This document shows, one piece after another, positions 9,075 through 18,035 of a DNA stretch of 64,000 nucleotides. A program made the translations under genes and the position numbers. The notes beneath the pieces were generated by a model. That model saw only the letters and a program-made list of their open reading frames with translations, had not been told where the DNA came from and did not search any database. The stretch lies in assembly GCF_015354575.1 (NCBI RefSeq), contig NZ_JACAFQ010000007.1, positions 107,915 to 171,914 of the forward strand. The letters run 5' to 3'. The DNA comes from Pseudomonas sp. UFMG81 (GTDB lineage Bacteria > Pseudomonadota > Gammaproteobacteria > Pseudomonadales > Pseudomonadaceae). Each line of letters begins with the position of its first letter. Within the stretch, counting starts at the first letter, position 1.

Positions 9075-10085
9075 TCAGCGCTGATGACGGATGCGTGGGT
9101 TGACCAGGCCGTAGAGGATGTCCACGACGAAGTTCACCAGGATCACCAGGCAGGCGATCAGCAGGATGCCGTTCTGCACCACCGGGTAGTCACGGGCGCC
9201 GATGGCTTCGATCAGCCATTTGCCGATGCCCGGCCAGGAGAAGATGGTTTCGGTGAGTACCGCACCGGCCAGCAATGTGCCGACCTGCAGGCCGAACACG
9301 GTCAGCACCGGGATCAGGGCGTTGCGCAGGCCGTGGATGAACACCACGCGGGCCGGTGACAGGCCCTTGGCGCGGGCGGTGCGGATGTAGTCTTCGCGCA
9401 GCACTTCAAGCATCGACGAACGGGTCATGCGCGCGATCACCGCCAGCGGGATGGTGCCCAGCACGATGGCGGGCAGAATGAGGTGCATCACCGCGTCCTT
9501 GAACGCGCCTTCCTCATCGCTGAGCAGGGTGTCGATCAGCATGAAACCGGTCGTTGGCTCGATGTCGTAGAGCAGGTCGATACGCCCGGAAACCGGGGTC
9601 CAGCCCAGGCTTACCGAGAAGAACATGATGAGAATCAGGCCCCACCAGAAGATCGGCATGGAGTAGCCGGCCAGCGAGATGCCCATGACGCCGTGGTCGA
9701 ACAGCGAGCCGCGCTTGAGCGCAGCGATCACCCCGGCCAGCAGGCCGATGATGCCGGCGAACAGCAGGGCGGCGAAGGCCAGTTCGAGGGTCGCGGGGAA
9801 CAGCGTGGTGAATTCGTGCCACACGCTTTCACGGGTGCGCAGCGACTCGCCGAGGTCGCCCTGGGCGAGCTTGCCGATGTAGTCCAGGTACTGCACCGGA
9901 AGGGGTTTGTTCAGGCCCAGGCGCTCCATGGCCTGGGCGTGCATTTCGGGGTCGACCCTGCGTTCGCCCATCATCACTTCCACAGGGTCGCCGGGGATCA
10001 GGCGTATGAGCGCGAAGGTCAGCAGGGTGATACCGAAGAAGGTCGGGATCAACAGGCCCAGGCGTCGGGCAATGAAACTCAACAT
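9075..10085 (-). CDS. dppB: dipeptide ABC transporter permease DppB
   Basis: 336 residues, typical for DppB. The start MLSFIARRLGLLIPTFFGIT is the conserved first helix. The GDPVEVMMGERRVDPE segment is the usual periplasmic loop, and the EAA docking loop (REDYIRTARAKGLSPARVVF) lies in the second half. It forms the membrane channel with DppC. The gene follows the adjacent dppA by 74 bp, which may hold a processing site or weak terminator that keeps the binding protein more abundant. Confidence 0.95.
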   Translation of the reverse strand: MLSFIARRLGLLIPTFFGITLLTFALIRLIPGDPVEVMMGERRVDPEMHAQAMERLGLNKPLPVQYLDYIGKLAQGDLGESLRTRESVWHEFTTLFPATLELAFAALLFAGIIGLLAGVIAALKRGSLFDHGVMGISLAGYSMPIFWWGLILIMFFSVSLGWTPVSGRIDLLYDIEPTTGFMLIDTLLSDEEGAFKDAVMHLILPAIVLGTIPLAVIARMTRSSMLEVLREDYIRTARAKGLSPARVVFIHGLRNALIPVLTVFGLQVGTLLAGAVLTETIFSWPGIGKWLIEAIGARDYPVVQNGILLIACLVILVNFVVDILYGLVNPRIRHQR

Positions 10086-10159
10086 GTTGGGGGTACCTCA
10101 TCAGCCACTAAGGGCAGAACCGCCGGCTACCTTGCAGATTGCCGGCGGTCGTTATTGTT

Positions 10160-11755
10160 CTACTTCACCTTGGTGGTGGCGAAGTTATTGTTGGTCAGTG
10201 GGTTGATCACATAGCCTTCGACGTTTTCGCGCATCGCGGTGAACATCTTCGGGTGGGCCATGCTGATCCACGGTTGGTCCTCATCGTACACCGCCAAGGC
10301 CTGGTTATAGAGCTTGGCGCGTTCGTCGTTGTCGATCACTTCGCGGGCACGGGTGATCAGCTCCTGGAACTTGCTGTTGCACCAGCGCGCGTAGTTCTCG
10401 CCGCTCTTGGCGGCATCGCAGCTGAGCATCGGGCTGAGGAAGTTGTCCGGGTCGCCGTTGTCGCCGGCCCAGCCTGCCGAGACCAGGTCGGCCTCACCCT
10501 TCTTGGCGCGGCGCAGCATCTCGGCCCATTCCATCACGCGGATATCGAGCTTGATGCCCACCTTGGCCAGGTCGGCCTGCAGCATTTCCGCGGACAGGCG
10601 CGGATTGGGGTTGGTCGGGCCGCCACCATTGCGGGTGAACAGGGTGATCACCGTGCCTTCGGGTACGCCGGCCTGCTTGAGCAGTTCACGGGCCTTGTCC
10701 AGGTCGTGGGGCGGGTTCTGGTTGTCGGTGTTGTAGCCGATCATGGTGGGTGGGTACGGGTTGACCCCGACCAGTGCGTTGCCCTTGCCGAACAGCTGGT
10801 CGACGTGGGTCTGGCGGTCGAAGGCCATGTTGATCGCCTTGCGCACGCGCACATCGCTCAGGTACTTGTGCTGGGTGTTCATCGAGATGTAGCCGGTGAC
10901 CAATGCCTCGATCTCGGCGACCTTGAGCTTGGGATCGGTCTTGATGCCTGGCACGTCGTCAGGCTTGGGGTACAGGGCGATCTGGCATTCGTTGGCGCGC
11001 AGTTTTTGCAGGCGCACGTTGCTGTCGGTGGCGATGGCGAATATCAGCGCGTCGGCCGGTGGCTTGCCACGGAAGTAGTCCGGGTTGGGCTTGTAGCGGA
11101 CCTGGGCATCCTTGTTGTAGCGCTGGAACACGAACGGGCCGGTGCCGATGGGCTTGCTGTTGAGGTCGCCGGTCTTGCCGGCCTTGAGCAACTGGTCGCC
11201 GTACTCGGCGGAGTAGATCGAGGTGAAGGCCATGGCCAGGTCGCGCAGGAAAGGCGCCTCTGGGCGGGTCAGGGTGATCACCACGGTGTGGTCGTCGGTT
11301 TTCTCCACCGACTTGAGCAGGTCCTTGAAGGCCATGCTTTCGAAATACGGGTAGCCGACGCTGGTCTTGTCGTGCCACGGGTGGTCCGGCCGCAGCTGGC
11401 GGTTCAGGCTCCACAGCACATCGTCGGCGTTGAAGTCGCGGGTGGGGGTGAAGTAGTCGGTCGTGTGGAACTTCACCCCTTCACGCAGGTGGAAGGTGTA
11501 GACCAGGCCGTCGGGGCTGATGTCCCAGCGGGTGGCCAGTGCAGGCTGGATCTCGGTGGTGCCGGGCTTGAAGTCGACCAGGCGGTTGAAGATGGCCTCG
11601 GCCGTGGCATCGGCGGTGACGGCGGTGGTGTACTGGACGATGTCGAAGCCTTCGGGGCTGGCCTCGGTGCACACCACCAGCGGCTTGGCCGCCACCGTGG
11701 ATGCCGCGCCCAGGATGACCGCTGCCAGGGCAGCGCGTAGCGGTAACGATTTCAT
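10160..11755 (-). CDS. dppA: dipeptide-binding protein DppA, permease-proximal copy
   Basis: 531 residues from the ATG at 11755, preceded by GGAGG. The upstream start at 11794 lacks a good site. The signal peptide covers about 1-23 (ending AAKP). The mature protein begins PLVVCTEASPEGFD, the SBP_bac_5 family opening, and the DNGDPDN motif of dipeptide-binding proteins is present. It captures di/tripeptides in the periplasm for DppBCDF. It is one of three paralogues here and differs from the other two in its N-terminus (CTEASPEGFD rather than CSEGSPAGFD) and C-terminus. Confidence 0.94.
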   Translation of the reverse strand: MKSLPLRAALAAVILGAASTVAAKPLVVCTEASPEGFDIVQYTTAVTADATAEAIFNRLVDFKPGTTEIQPALATRWDISPDGLVYTFHLREGVKFHTTDYFTPTRDFNADDVLWSLNRQLRPDHPWHDKTSVGYPYFESMAFKDLLKSVEKTDDHTVVITLTRPEAPFLRDLAMAFTSIYSAEYGDQLLKAGKTGDLNSKPIGTGPFVFQRYNKDAQVRYKPNPDYFRGKPPADALIFAIATDSNVRLQKLRANECQIALYPKPDDVPGIKTDPKLKVAEIEALVTGYISMNTQHKYLSDVRVRKAINMAFDRQTHVDQLFGKGNALVGVNPYPPTMIGYNTDNQNPPHDLDKARELLKQAGVPEGTVITLFTRNGGGPTNPNPRLSAEMLQADLAKVGIKLDIRVMEWAEMLRRAKKGEADLVSAGWAGDNGDPDNFLSPMLSCDAAKSGENYARWCNSKFQELITRAREVIDNDERAKLYNQALAVYDEDQPWISMAHPKMFTAMRENVEGYVINPLTNNNFATTKVK

Positions 11756-11827
11756 GAAACCTCCCTGCAGTGCTAGTTCCAGCGTAGCCGCCACGGCCCG
11801 TGGGGAGTCGGGCCGTGGCGCCAGCGG

Positions 11828-13213
11828 TCAGAGGATGTTGAACGGAATGGTGGTCACGATACGGAATTCATCGAGGCTGCCGTCGCCCTGGGCCTTGCTG
11901 GCGCGGTGGGCGGTGTAGGTGGCGCGGATGCTGGTGTCCTTCAGCGGGCCGCTCTGCACGGCATAGCTGGTGCCGATGCCCCACTCGTAGTGGTTCTCGC
12001 CGTTCAGGCCTTTGACGTCATAGGCGGTGCCCTTGTAGTGGGTGCCGTCGATGTCCCAGCCGCGGGCGTTGTACAGGTTGAACTTGAGGCCCGGTACGCC
12101 GTACCCCGCCATGTTCAGCACGTAGCTGATCTGCAGCGATTTTTCGTTCGGGCCGTTGAAGTCCGACAGCAGCGAGTTGGCCAGGTAGATGCCGTTGGTC
12201 TCGTGCAGGTAGTCGAAGTACTCGTTGCCGTTGACCTGCTGCCAGGAGGCGCTGAGGGTGTGGGCCTGGTGAGTGAGACCGAACGACAGGCTGTAGGTGT
12301 CGTTGTCGATCTCGCCCATCTTCTTGCTGCCGGCGTCCACGGTCTTGTAGTAGTTCAAGCCGGTGGTCAGGCTCAGTACCGAACTGTCGCCCAGCACGTG
12401 GTTGGCGCCGAAGTAGTACTGGTTCCAGAAATCGTCGACCTTGGTCGCGTAGAGGCTGGTGGTCAGGCTCGTGAACGGCTGGTAGTTGATGCCGGCGGTG
12501 CTGGCGCGGTCGGTCTCGACACCCGTGGCGCTGTACTCGCTGCGGAACTTGCTCAGGCTTTGTTCGGTACGTGGCGAGACGCGGTCGAAGGTGCCCAGGT
12601 CGAACGACAGGTTGTCGAACTCGGCGCTGTGCAGGAACGCACCCTGGAAGCTCGAGGGCAGGGCGCGGTTGCCGATGTAGGCGATCATCGGGGTGTCCAC
12701 CGACTGGCGGCCCACGGTGAGGGTGGTGTTGGACACCCGTGCCTTGACGTTGCCCAGGCCCATCTTGCTCCACTGGCCGATCACGTCGCCGTCGCTGTGG
12801 GTCAGCGTGCGGTTGTTGGGGCCGGCCACGGCGGCGCGGCCGCGCTCCAGCGCCACGGCGTTGTAGGCGGCGGCCTCGACGGCGAAGCCCACGGTGCCTT
12901 CGGTGAAGCCCGAGCTGTAGTTGAGGATGGTGCCCTGTACCCAGTTGTCACGGCTGTGGGTGGGGTGGCGGCTGCCGTCGCTCTTGTAGTACTTCCACAG
13001 CGGCGCGCGGGTGGCGCGTTCGCGGGCGTACCAGTTGCGGGTGCTGCCGGACAGGCTCTGGCCTTCGATGAAGCCTTTGGCTTCGGCCTGCTCGCTGTCG
13101 GCCTTGAGCGTGACGGGGACGAACTCCTGGCTCATCGGTTCGGCCTGGGCCATGGCGCAGAAGGCACCGATGGACAAGGCCAGTGCGGTTTTGGTGGTGC
13201 GTTTCAAAATCAA
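11828..13213 (-). CDS. OprD-family outer-membrane porin (OpdP-like)
   Basis: 461 residues with a signal peptide of about 24 residues (ending AMAQA). The OprD-family sequence follows: early FIEGQSLSGSTRNWYARE and a late YEWGIGTSYAVQSGPLKD, ending in a hydrophobic IPFNIL beta-strand. OprD porins are 18-stranded channels for small peptides and amino acids. Placement between two DppA genes and next to DppBCDF argues for outer-membrane entry of peptides, like OpdP (OpdD) in the corresponding P. aeruginosa locus. The assignment to OpdP rests on context plus family, not on alignment. Confidence 0.88.
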   Translation of the reverse strand: MILKRTTKTALALSIGAFCAMAQAEPMSQEFVPVTLKADSEQAEAKGFIEGQSLSGSTRNWYARERATRAPLWKYYKSDGSRHPTHSRDNWVQGTILNYSSGFTEGTVGFAVEAAAYNAVALERGRAAVAGPNNRTLTHSDGDVIGQWSKMGLGNVKARVSNTTLTVGRQSVDTPMIAYIGNRALPSSFQGAFLHSAEFDNLSFDLGTFDRVSPRTEQSLSKFRSEYSATGVETDRASTAGINYQPFTSLTTSLYATKVDDFWNQYYFGANHVLGDSSVLSLTTGLNYYKTVDAGSKKMGEIDNDTYSLSFGLTHQAHTLSASWQQVNGNEYFDYLHETNGIYLANSLLSDFNGPNEKSLQISYVLNMAGYGVPGLKFNLYNARGWDIDGTHYKGTAYDVKGLNGENHYEWGIGTSYAVQSGPLKDTSIRATYTAHRASKAQGDGSLDEFRIVTTIPFNIL

Positions 13214-13332
13214 AGCTCCCTTTCTATTTTTTTAGTTATCACCCGTGCCTTGTGGGCCGGGCCTGTAGCGGTGACGCGGTACTGCAATGTTTGCCTTGGG
13301 GTCGCCAGGCAAATCCGGGCTGCACGCGGCCG

Positions 13333-13353
13333 CGGGAGTGGGTCGCACTCCCG
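13333..13353 (-). terminator. hairpin after a dppA paralogue
   Basis: A perfect 8-bp stem, cgggagtg and cactcccg, with a ggtcg loop lies 16 bp downstream of the minus-strand dppA paralogue stop. There is no U-run after it, so it is more likely an attenuating or mRNA-stabilising hairpin than a full intrinsic terminator. Confidence 0.35.
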
Positions 13354-13369
13354 GCCAGGCAATGCAGGG

Positions 13370-14962
13370 TCAATCGATGCTGACGCCGGAGAAAACGTTG
13401 CGTCCGAAGGGGCTGACCTTGAAATCTTTGACGCTGATGCTCAGGGGCTGGTTGACCGTGGAGTGGGCCACCGGGGTGATCGGTACCTGCTGCTTGAGTC
13501 GTTGTTGTGCTTGCTGATAAAGCGCGGTGCGTTGTTCGCGGTCGGTGACTTGCTTGGCTTGCTTGACCAGGGTGTCGTACTGGCTGTCGCACCACAGGGA
13601 GTAGTTGTTGCTGCCGATGGCATCGCAGCTGAACAGGGTGCCGAGCCAGTTGTCGGGATCGCCGTTGTCGCCGGTCCAACCGATCAGGGCGATGTCGTGC
13701 TCACCGCTTTTCATGCGTTTGAGGTACTCACCCCACTCGTAGCTGACGATGCGCACCTTGAAGCCCAGCTTGGACCAGTCAGCTTGCAGCATTTCGGCCA
13801 TGAGCTTGGCGTTGGGGTTGTAGGGGCGCTGGACGGGCATGGCCCAGAGGGTGATTTCGGTGCCTTCCTTGACCCCGGCCTGCTTGAGCAGGGCCTTGGC
13901 TTTTTCCGGGTCGAAAGGTGCGTCCTTGAGCGAGTCGTCGTAGGACCACTGGGTGGGGGGCATGGCGTTGACCGCAGGCTGGCCGGAGTCCTGGTAGACG
14001 GCCTGGATGATCGCCTGCTTGTTCACCGCCATGTCCATGGCCTGGCGTACTTCGAGGCGGTCGAACGGCGGATGCTGGGTGTTGTAGGCGATGTAGCCGA
14101 GGTTGAAACCAGGTTGCTGCAGCACTTGCAGCTTGTTGTCCTGTTTGAGTGCCTGCAGGTCGGCCGGGCGGGGGTGGAGAGTGACCTGGCATTCATTGCG
14201 GCGCAGTTTCTGGATGCGCACCGAAGGGTCGACGTTGATCGAGAACACCAGGTTGTCGATTTTGACCCGCTCGGGTGCCCAGTACTCCTTGTTGCCCTTG
14301 TAGCGGATCTGAGAGTCCTTTTGATAGCGCTGGAACACGAACGGGCCGGTGCCGATCGGTTTCTGGTTGATGTCGCTGGGCTTGCCCTGCTTGAGTAGCT
14401 GGTCGGCGTACTCGGCAGAAAGTATGGAGGCGAAGGCCATGCCAAGGTTCTGGATAAACGCAGCGTCGACCTTGTTGAGGGTGAATACGACGGTCATGGG
14501 TGCGGTTTTTTCGACCTTGGCGATGTTCTTGTCCAGGCCCATGCTGACGAAGTAGGGGAATTCGGTAGGGTAGGCCTTGCGGAAGGGTTGTTCCTTGTCG
14601 AGCATGCGGTTGAAGGTGAACAGCACGTCGTCGGCGTTGAAGTCACGGGTGGGCTTGAAGTCCTTGTTGCCGTGGAACTTCACCCCCTTGCGCAGGTGAA
14701 AGGTGTAGCGCAGGCCGTCTTCGGAGACTTGCCAATCAGTGGCCAGACCCGGTTGCACGGCGGTGCCGCCGCGCTCGAACTCGACCAGGCGGTTGTAGAT
14801 TGGTTCGGCGGCGTCGTTGTCGGTGGCCGCGGTGTACTGGGCGGTGTCGAAGCCGGCCGGGCTGCCTTCGGAGCAGAACACCAGGTTGTTGGCCTGGCTC
14901 AGCGAGGCCTGGCTCAAGAGGCCGAGGGCCAGCAGGGTGGAGCACAGCGTGGTGAGGCGCAT
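13370..14962 (-). CDS. dipeptide-type periplasmic binding protein, second paralogue
   Basis: 530 residues from the ATG at 14962. The in-frame ATG at 15004 would add 14 residues and spoil the signal peptide. Signal peptide is about 1-24 (ending SQANN) and the mature start is LVFCSEGSPAGFD. The TGDNGDPDNWL motif and the ending VSPFGRNVFSGVSID place it with DppA proteins. It is much closer to the third paralogue (15181-16806) than to the permease-proximal one. It probably delivers a different range of peptides to the same DppBCDF permease. Confidence 0.92.
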   Translation of the reverse strand: MRLTTLCSTLLALGLLSQASLSQANNLVFCSEGSPAGFDTAQYTAATDNDAAEPIYNRLVEFERGGTAVQPGLATDWQVSEDGLRYTFHLRKGVKFHGNKDFKPTRDFNADDVLFTFNRMLDKEQPFRKAYPTEFPYFVSMGLDKNIAKVEKTAPMTVVFTLNKVDAAFIQNLGMAFASILSAEYADQLLKQGKPSDINQKPIGTGPFVFQRYQKDSQIRYKGNKEYWAPERVKIDNLVFSINVDPSVRIQKLRRNECQVTLHPRPADLQALKQDNKLQVLQQPGFNLGYIAYNTQHPPFDRLEVRQAMDMAVNKQAIIQAVYQDSGQPAVNAMPPTQWSYDDSLKDAPFDPEKAKALLKQAGVKEGTEITLWAMPVQRPYNPNAKLMAEMLQADWSKLGFKVRIVSYEWGEYLKRMKSGEHDIALIGWTGDNGDPDNWLGTLFSCDAIGSNNYSLWCDSQYDTLVKQAKQVTDREQRTALYQQAQQRLKQQVPITPVAHSTVNQPLSISVKDFKVSPFGRNVFSGVSID

Positions 14963-15107
14963 GGCAGATCCTTTGTCCGTGTTTTTTCGGGCCGCGACAG
15001 GCAAAAGCGCGGCTGTGGCATCCCGGTCATGACGATAGAGGCGTCACGGTGCGGGAACCAGGGTTCAAGTACTGGGATTGGGGCGGGACTGTTCTGGCAA
15101 GCGTGAG

Positions 15108-15121
15108 GGAAATTTCCTACG
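15108..15121. promoter_or_regulatory. palindromic motif ggaaatttcctacg
   Basis: A 14-bp sequence with a perfect GGAAATTTCC core sits in the 218-bp gap between two dppA paralogues, about 146 bp before the downstream one. The identical 14-mer recurs at 21825-21838. It may be an operator, but no regulator is assigned. Confidence 0.3.
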
Positions 15122-15180
15122 CATTGCCCGATCGTGTTATCGCCCCGCCAACAAACCTGCCGGCGGGGCAATCACGAGCG

Positions 15181-16806
15181 TTACTTGTCCACGCTGACCC
15201 CGTAGAAGGAGTTCAGGCCGAAGGGGCTGATCTTGAAGTCCTTCACGGACGTGCTCATGGGCTGATACACGGTGGAGTGGGCGATCGGGGTGATCGGCAC
15301 CTGTTCCTTGAGGATGTGTTGCGCCTGCTTGTACAGCTCGGTGCGCTTGGCCTGGTCGGAGGTGGCCTTGGCCTGCTTGATCAGGTCGTCATACGGCTTG
15401 TAGCACCACTTGGAGAAGTTGTTGCCGTCCATGGCGTCGCAGCCATAGAGCGTGCCCAGCCAGTTGTCCGGGTCACCGTTGTCGCCGCTCCAGCCAATCA
15501 GCATGGCGCCTTGCTCGCCACCTTTGGAGCGCTTGATGTACTCACCCCATTCGTAGCTGACGATCTTGGCCTTGATGCCGACCTTGGCCCAGTCGGACTG
15601 GAGCATTTCGGCCATCAGCTTGGCGTTGGGGTTGTAGGGGCGCTGCACCGGCATGGCCCACAGGGTGATCTCGGTGCCTTCCTTGATGCCGGCCTCTTTG
15701 AGCAGTTGCCTGGCCTTCTCGGGGTCGTACTTGGCGTCCTTGATGGTGGTGTCATAAGACCACTGGGTCGGCGGCATGGCGTTGACCGCCAGCTGGCCAG
15801 CACCCTGGTACACCGAATCGATGATCTGCTGCTTGTTCACCGCCATGTCCAGCGCTTCGCGGACCTTGAGTTGCGACAGCGGGTTGGGCTCGTTGCTGCC
15901 CTTGACCTTGTCCATCACGTTGTAGGCGATGTAGCCGAGGTTGAAGCCGGCCTGGTCGGGCATCTTCAGCTTCTTGTCCTGCTTCAATGGTTCGATGTCG
16001 GCGGGGCGCGGGAACAGGGTGACCTGGCACTCGTTCTTCTTGAGTTTCTGCATGCGCACCGAAGCGTCGGTGCTGATGGCGAAGATCAGGTTGTCGATCT
16101 TCACATCCTCGGGCTTCCAGTAGTCCTTGTTGCCCTTGTAGCGGATCTGCGCGTCTTTCTGGTACTTGCTGAACACGAACGGGCCGGTGCCGATCGGCTT
16201 CTGGTTGATGTCGGCGGGCTTGCCCTGCTTGAGCAACTGGTCGGCGTATTCGGCGGACTGGATGGACGCGAAGCTCATCGCCAGGTTCTGGATGAACGCG
16301 GCATCGACTTCGTTGAGGGTGAACTTGACGGTGTGCTCGTCGACCTTTTCGACCTTGGCGATGTTCTTGTCCATGCCCATGTCGGTGAAGTACGGGAATT
16401 CGGTGGGGTACGCCTTGCGGAACGGCTGGTCCTTGTCGAGCATGCGGTTGAAGGTGAACAGCACGTCGTCGGCGTTGAACGCACGGGTGGGCTTGAAATA
16501 GTCCGTGGTGTGGAACTTGACGCCTTCGCGCAGGTGGAAGGTGTAGGTTTTGCCGTCGTCGGAGACTTCCCACTTGGTGGCCAGGCCCGGGATCACCGCG
16601 GTGCCGCCACGCTCGAACTGGGTGAGGCGGTTGAAGATGGTTTCTGCCGAGGCGTCGAAGTCGGTTCCGGTGGTGTACTGGCCAGGGTCGAAACCTGCCG
16701 GGCTGCCTTCGGAGCAGAACACCAGGTTGGAGGCGGCGAGCGCGGACGGAGCGCCGGCTAGCAAGCCTGCACCGACCAGGAACGGAATGACTGCGTGTTT
16801 GAGCAT
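15181..16806 (-). CDS. dipeptide-type periplasmic binding protein, first gene of the locus
   Basis: 541 residues. Signal peptide about 1-25 (LLAGAPSALA), mature start SNLVFCSEGSPAGFDPGQYT. The peptide-pocket motif GDNGDPDNWLGTLYGCDA is present and the protein ends ISPFGLNSFYGVSVDK. It is the promoter-proximal gene of the minus-strand peptide-uptake locus. Its high similarity to the second paralogue, visible by eye along the whole length, points to a tandem duplication. It works in the periplasm, delivering peptides to DppBC. Confidence 0.93.
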   Translation of the reverse strand: MLKHAVIPFLVGAGLLAGAPSALAASNLVFCSEGSPAGFDPGQYTTGTDFDASAETIFNRLTQFERGGTAVIPGLATKWEVSDDGKTYTFHLREGVKFHTTDYFKPTRAFNADDVLFTFNRMLDKDQPFRKAYPTEFPYFTDMGMDKNIAKVEKVDEHTVKFTLNEVDAAFIQNLAMSFASIQSAEYADQLLKQGKPADINQKPIGTGPFVFSKYQKDAQIRYKGNKDYWKPEDVKIDNLIFAISTDASVRMQKLKKNECQVTLFPRPADIEPLKQDKKLKMPDQAGFNLGYIAYNVMDKVKGSNEPNPLSQLKVREALDMAVNKQQIIDSVYQGAGQLAVNAMPPTQWSYDTTIKDAKYDPEKARQLLKEAGIKEGTEITLWAMPVQRPYNPNAKLMAEMLQSDWAKVGIKAKIVSYEWGEYIKRSKGGEQGAMLIGWSGDNGDPDNWLGTLYGCDAMDGNNFSKWCYKPYDDLIKQAKATSDQAKRTELYKQAQHILKEQVPITPIAHSTVYQPMSTSVKDFKISPFGLNSFYGVSVDK

Positions 16807-16866
16807 GGTGGCCTCATTGTTGTCATTTTTTTAGATTGAGGCGGCCTCGTGAGCCGACCTGCGGAT

Positions 16867-16894
16867 ACTTATGCAGGGGCTATTCCCAATGCAA
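16867..16894 (-). promoter_or_regulatory. candidate sigma-70 promoter for the dpp locus
   Basis: On the minus strand TTGCAT (16889-16894) and ATAAGT (16867-16872) are separated by 16 bp, with TGC before the -10 box. This places a start site about 60 bp before the first dppA gene. The surrounding 16807-17118 gap otherwise shows no gene. Confidence 0.35.
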
Positions 16895-17075
16895 CACTCA
16901 GCAGGAGGGTTGGCAGCAAAACGTGGGACGGTCGTACATGGATGTCGCATCCATATAACTTTGGCGAATGTTGATCGTTTGCGCGGCGGGTTAGAGCGGG
17001 TTTTTCAAGATATTTCGCACTACAGGCGACAAGCGGATGCACCCGTTTGGTGCGTAGGAAGGGTCTGAAATGGCT

Positions 17076-17103
17076 GCCCGAGACGGTCTTGATCGTCCCG
17101 GGC
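17076..17103 (-). terminator. weak hairpin downstream of the SIMPL gene
   Basis: gcccgagacg (17076-17085) and cgtcccgggc (17094-17103) form a 10-bp stem with one G-U pair and an 8-base loop, 16 bp beyond the SIMPL-protein stop. It lacks a clear U-run on the minus strand. Confidence 0.4.
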
Positions 17104-17118
17104 ATTCATTTGGAGAGG

Positions 17119-17835
17119 TCAGGGCACCTGAACTTCGATCAGGCCATCGGCGCTCATGCTGACTTCGCTGGTGCCGGCCTCGATGTCGGGGGCCGGCGCG
17201 GCTTCGTCGGCGGCCTTGGCCATCATCGCCATCGGTGCGCTGCGCAGGTATGGGCGAGGGTAGCCGCTGCTGTTGAGGTTGAGGCTGACCACTTTATAGC
17301 CCTTGCCGCCGAGTGCCTCGGTGGCCAACTGGGCGCGGGACTTGAACGCGGCGACGGCATCCTTGAGCAGGTCGTCCTCGCTGGCCTTGCGGGTGGACGG
17401 GGCGATGGAGAAGTCCATGCCGCCCATTTTCAGGTCCTGCAGCAGCTCGCCGGTGAGCTTGGACAGGGCCGGGAAGTCGGCGCTTTCCAGGCGCAGCTCG
17501 GCGCGTTCGCGCCAGCCGGTGATCTTCTGGCCCTTGGTGTCGTAGATCGGGTAGCTGTTGCGGCTGCCCTGGCTGATCTTCACGTCCTTCACTTCGCGGG
17601 CCTGCTGCACCGCCTTGTTCATGGTTTCGGTGATCTGCTTGGCGAGCTTGCCCGGGTCGGTGTTCTGCGCTTCGCTGTACAGCGTCACCACCATCAGGTC
17701 GCGGGCGACCTCCTTGCTGACTTCTGCGCGCAGCGACACCTGGTTGTAGCGCGGCTCGTCGGCGGCCATGGCGGGCAGGCTGGCAAGCATGCCGCAGGAC
17801 AGGGCGAACGCGGCACCGCGACGGGAAATGTGCAT
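17119..17835 (-). CDS. periplasmic SIMPL-domain protein (YggE-like)
   Basis: 238 residues from the ATG at 17835, which follows GGAGC. The ATG at 17886 would give a poor signal peptide. Signal peptide about 1-24 (LASLPAMAADE). The remainder is one SIMPL/DUF541 domain, with the typical opening YNQVSLRAEVSKEVARDLMV and the region KITGWRERAELRLESADF. Family members such as E. coli YggE are periplasmic oligomers linked to oxidative-stress tolerance, without a known catalytic activity. It stands alone, divergent from roxSR. Confidence 0.88.
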   Translation of the reverse strand: MHISRRGAAFALSCGMLASLPAMAADEPRYNQVSLRAEVSKEVARDLMVVTLYSEAQNTDPGKLAKQITETMNKAVQQAREVKDVKISQGSRNSYPIYDTKGQKITGWRERAELRLESADFPALSKLTGELLQDLKMGGMDFSIAPSTRKASEDDLLKDAVAAFKSRAQLATEALGGKGYKVVSLNLNSSGYPRPYLRSAPMAMMAKAADEAAPAPDIEAGTSEVSMSADGLIEVQVP

Positions 17836-18035
17836 GTATAGCTCCTTGGCAAAGAAAGGCGTGGGCAGAACCTGCGTTCCACGCATGGCCGATCAGACCG
17901 GGGTCAGTGTAGTGGGTTCAAAAATGCCATCATGAATCTGTGACAAAGTGTGGCGCTTTGCCGCATCGCTGCAGCGAGGCGCCTGGCTTCGGTATACTCC
18001 AGCCGATTTTCCTGGAGCACTCATCGGGAGAGCTC

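Noticed and set aside
11906..14398. An 830-residue open frame on the plus strand across the porin and a dppA paralogue
   Set aside because: Shadow frame. Both strands are open because of high third-position GC, while the minus-strand products match known families over their whole length.
17940..18035. Longer roxS start giving 32 more residues
   Set aside because: The extra residues are not hydrophobic or conserved in style, while the ATG at 18036 has a good ribosome-binding site and precedes the first membrane helix.
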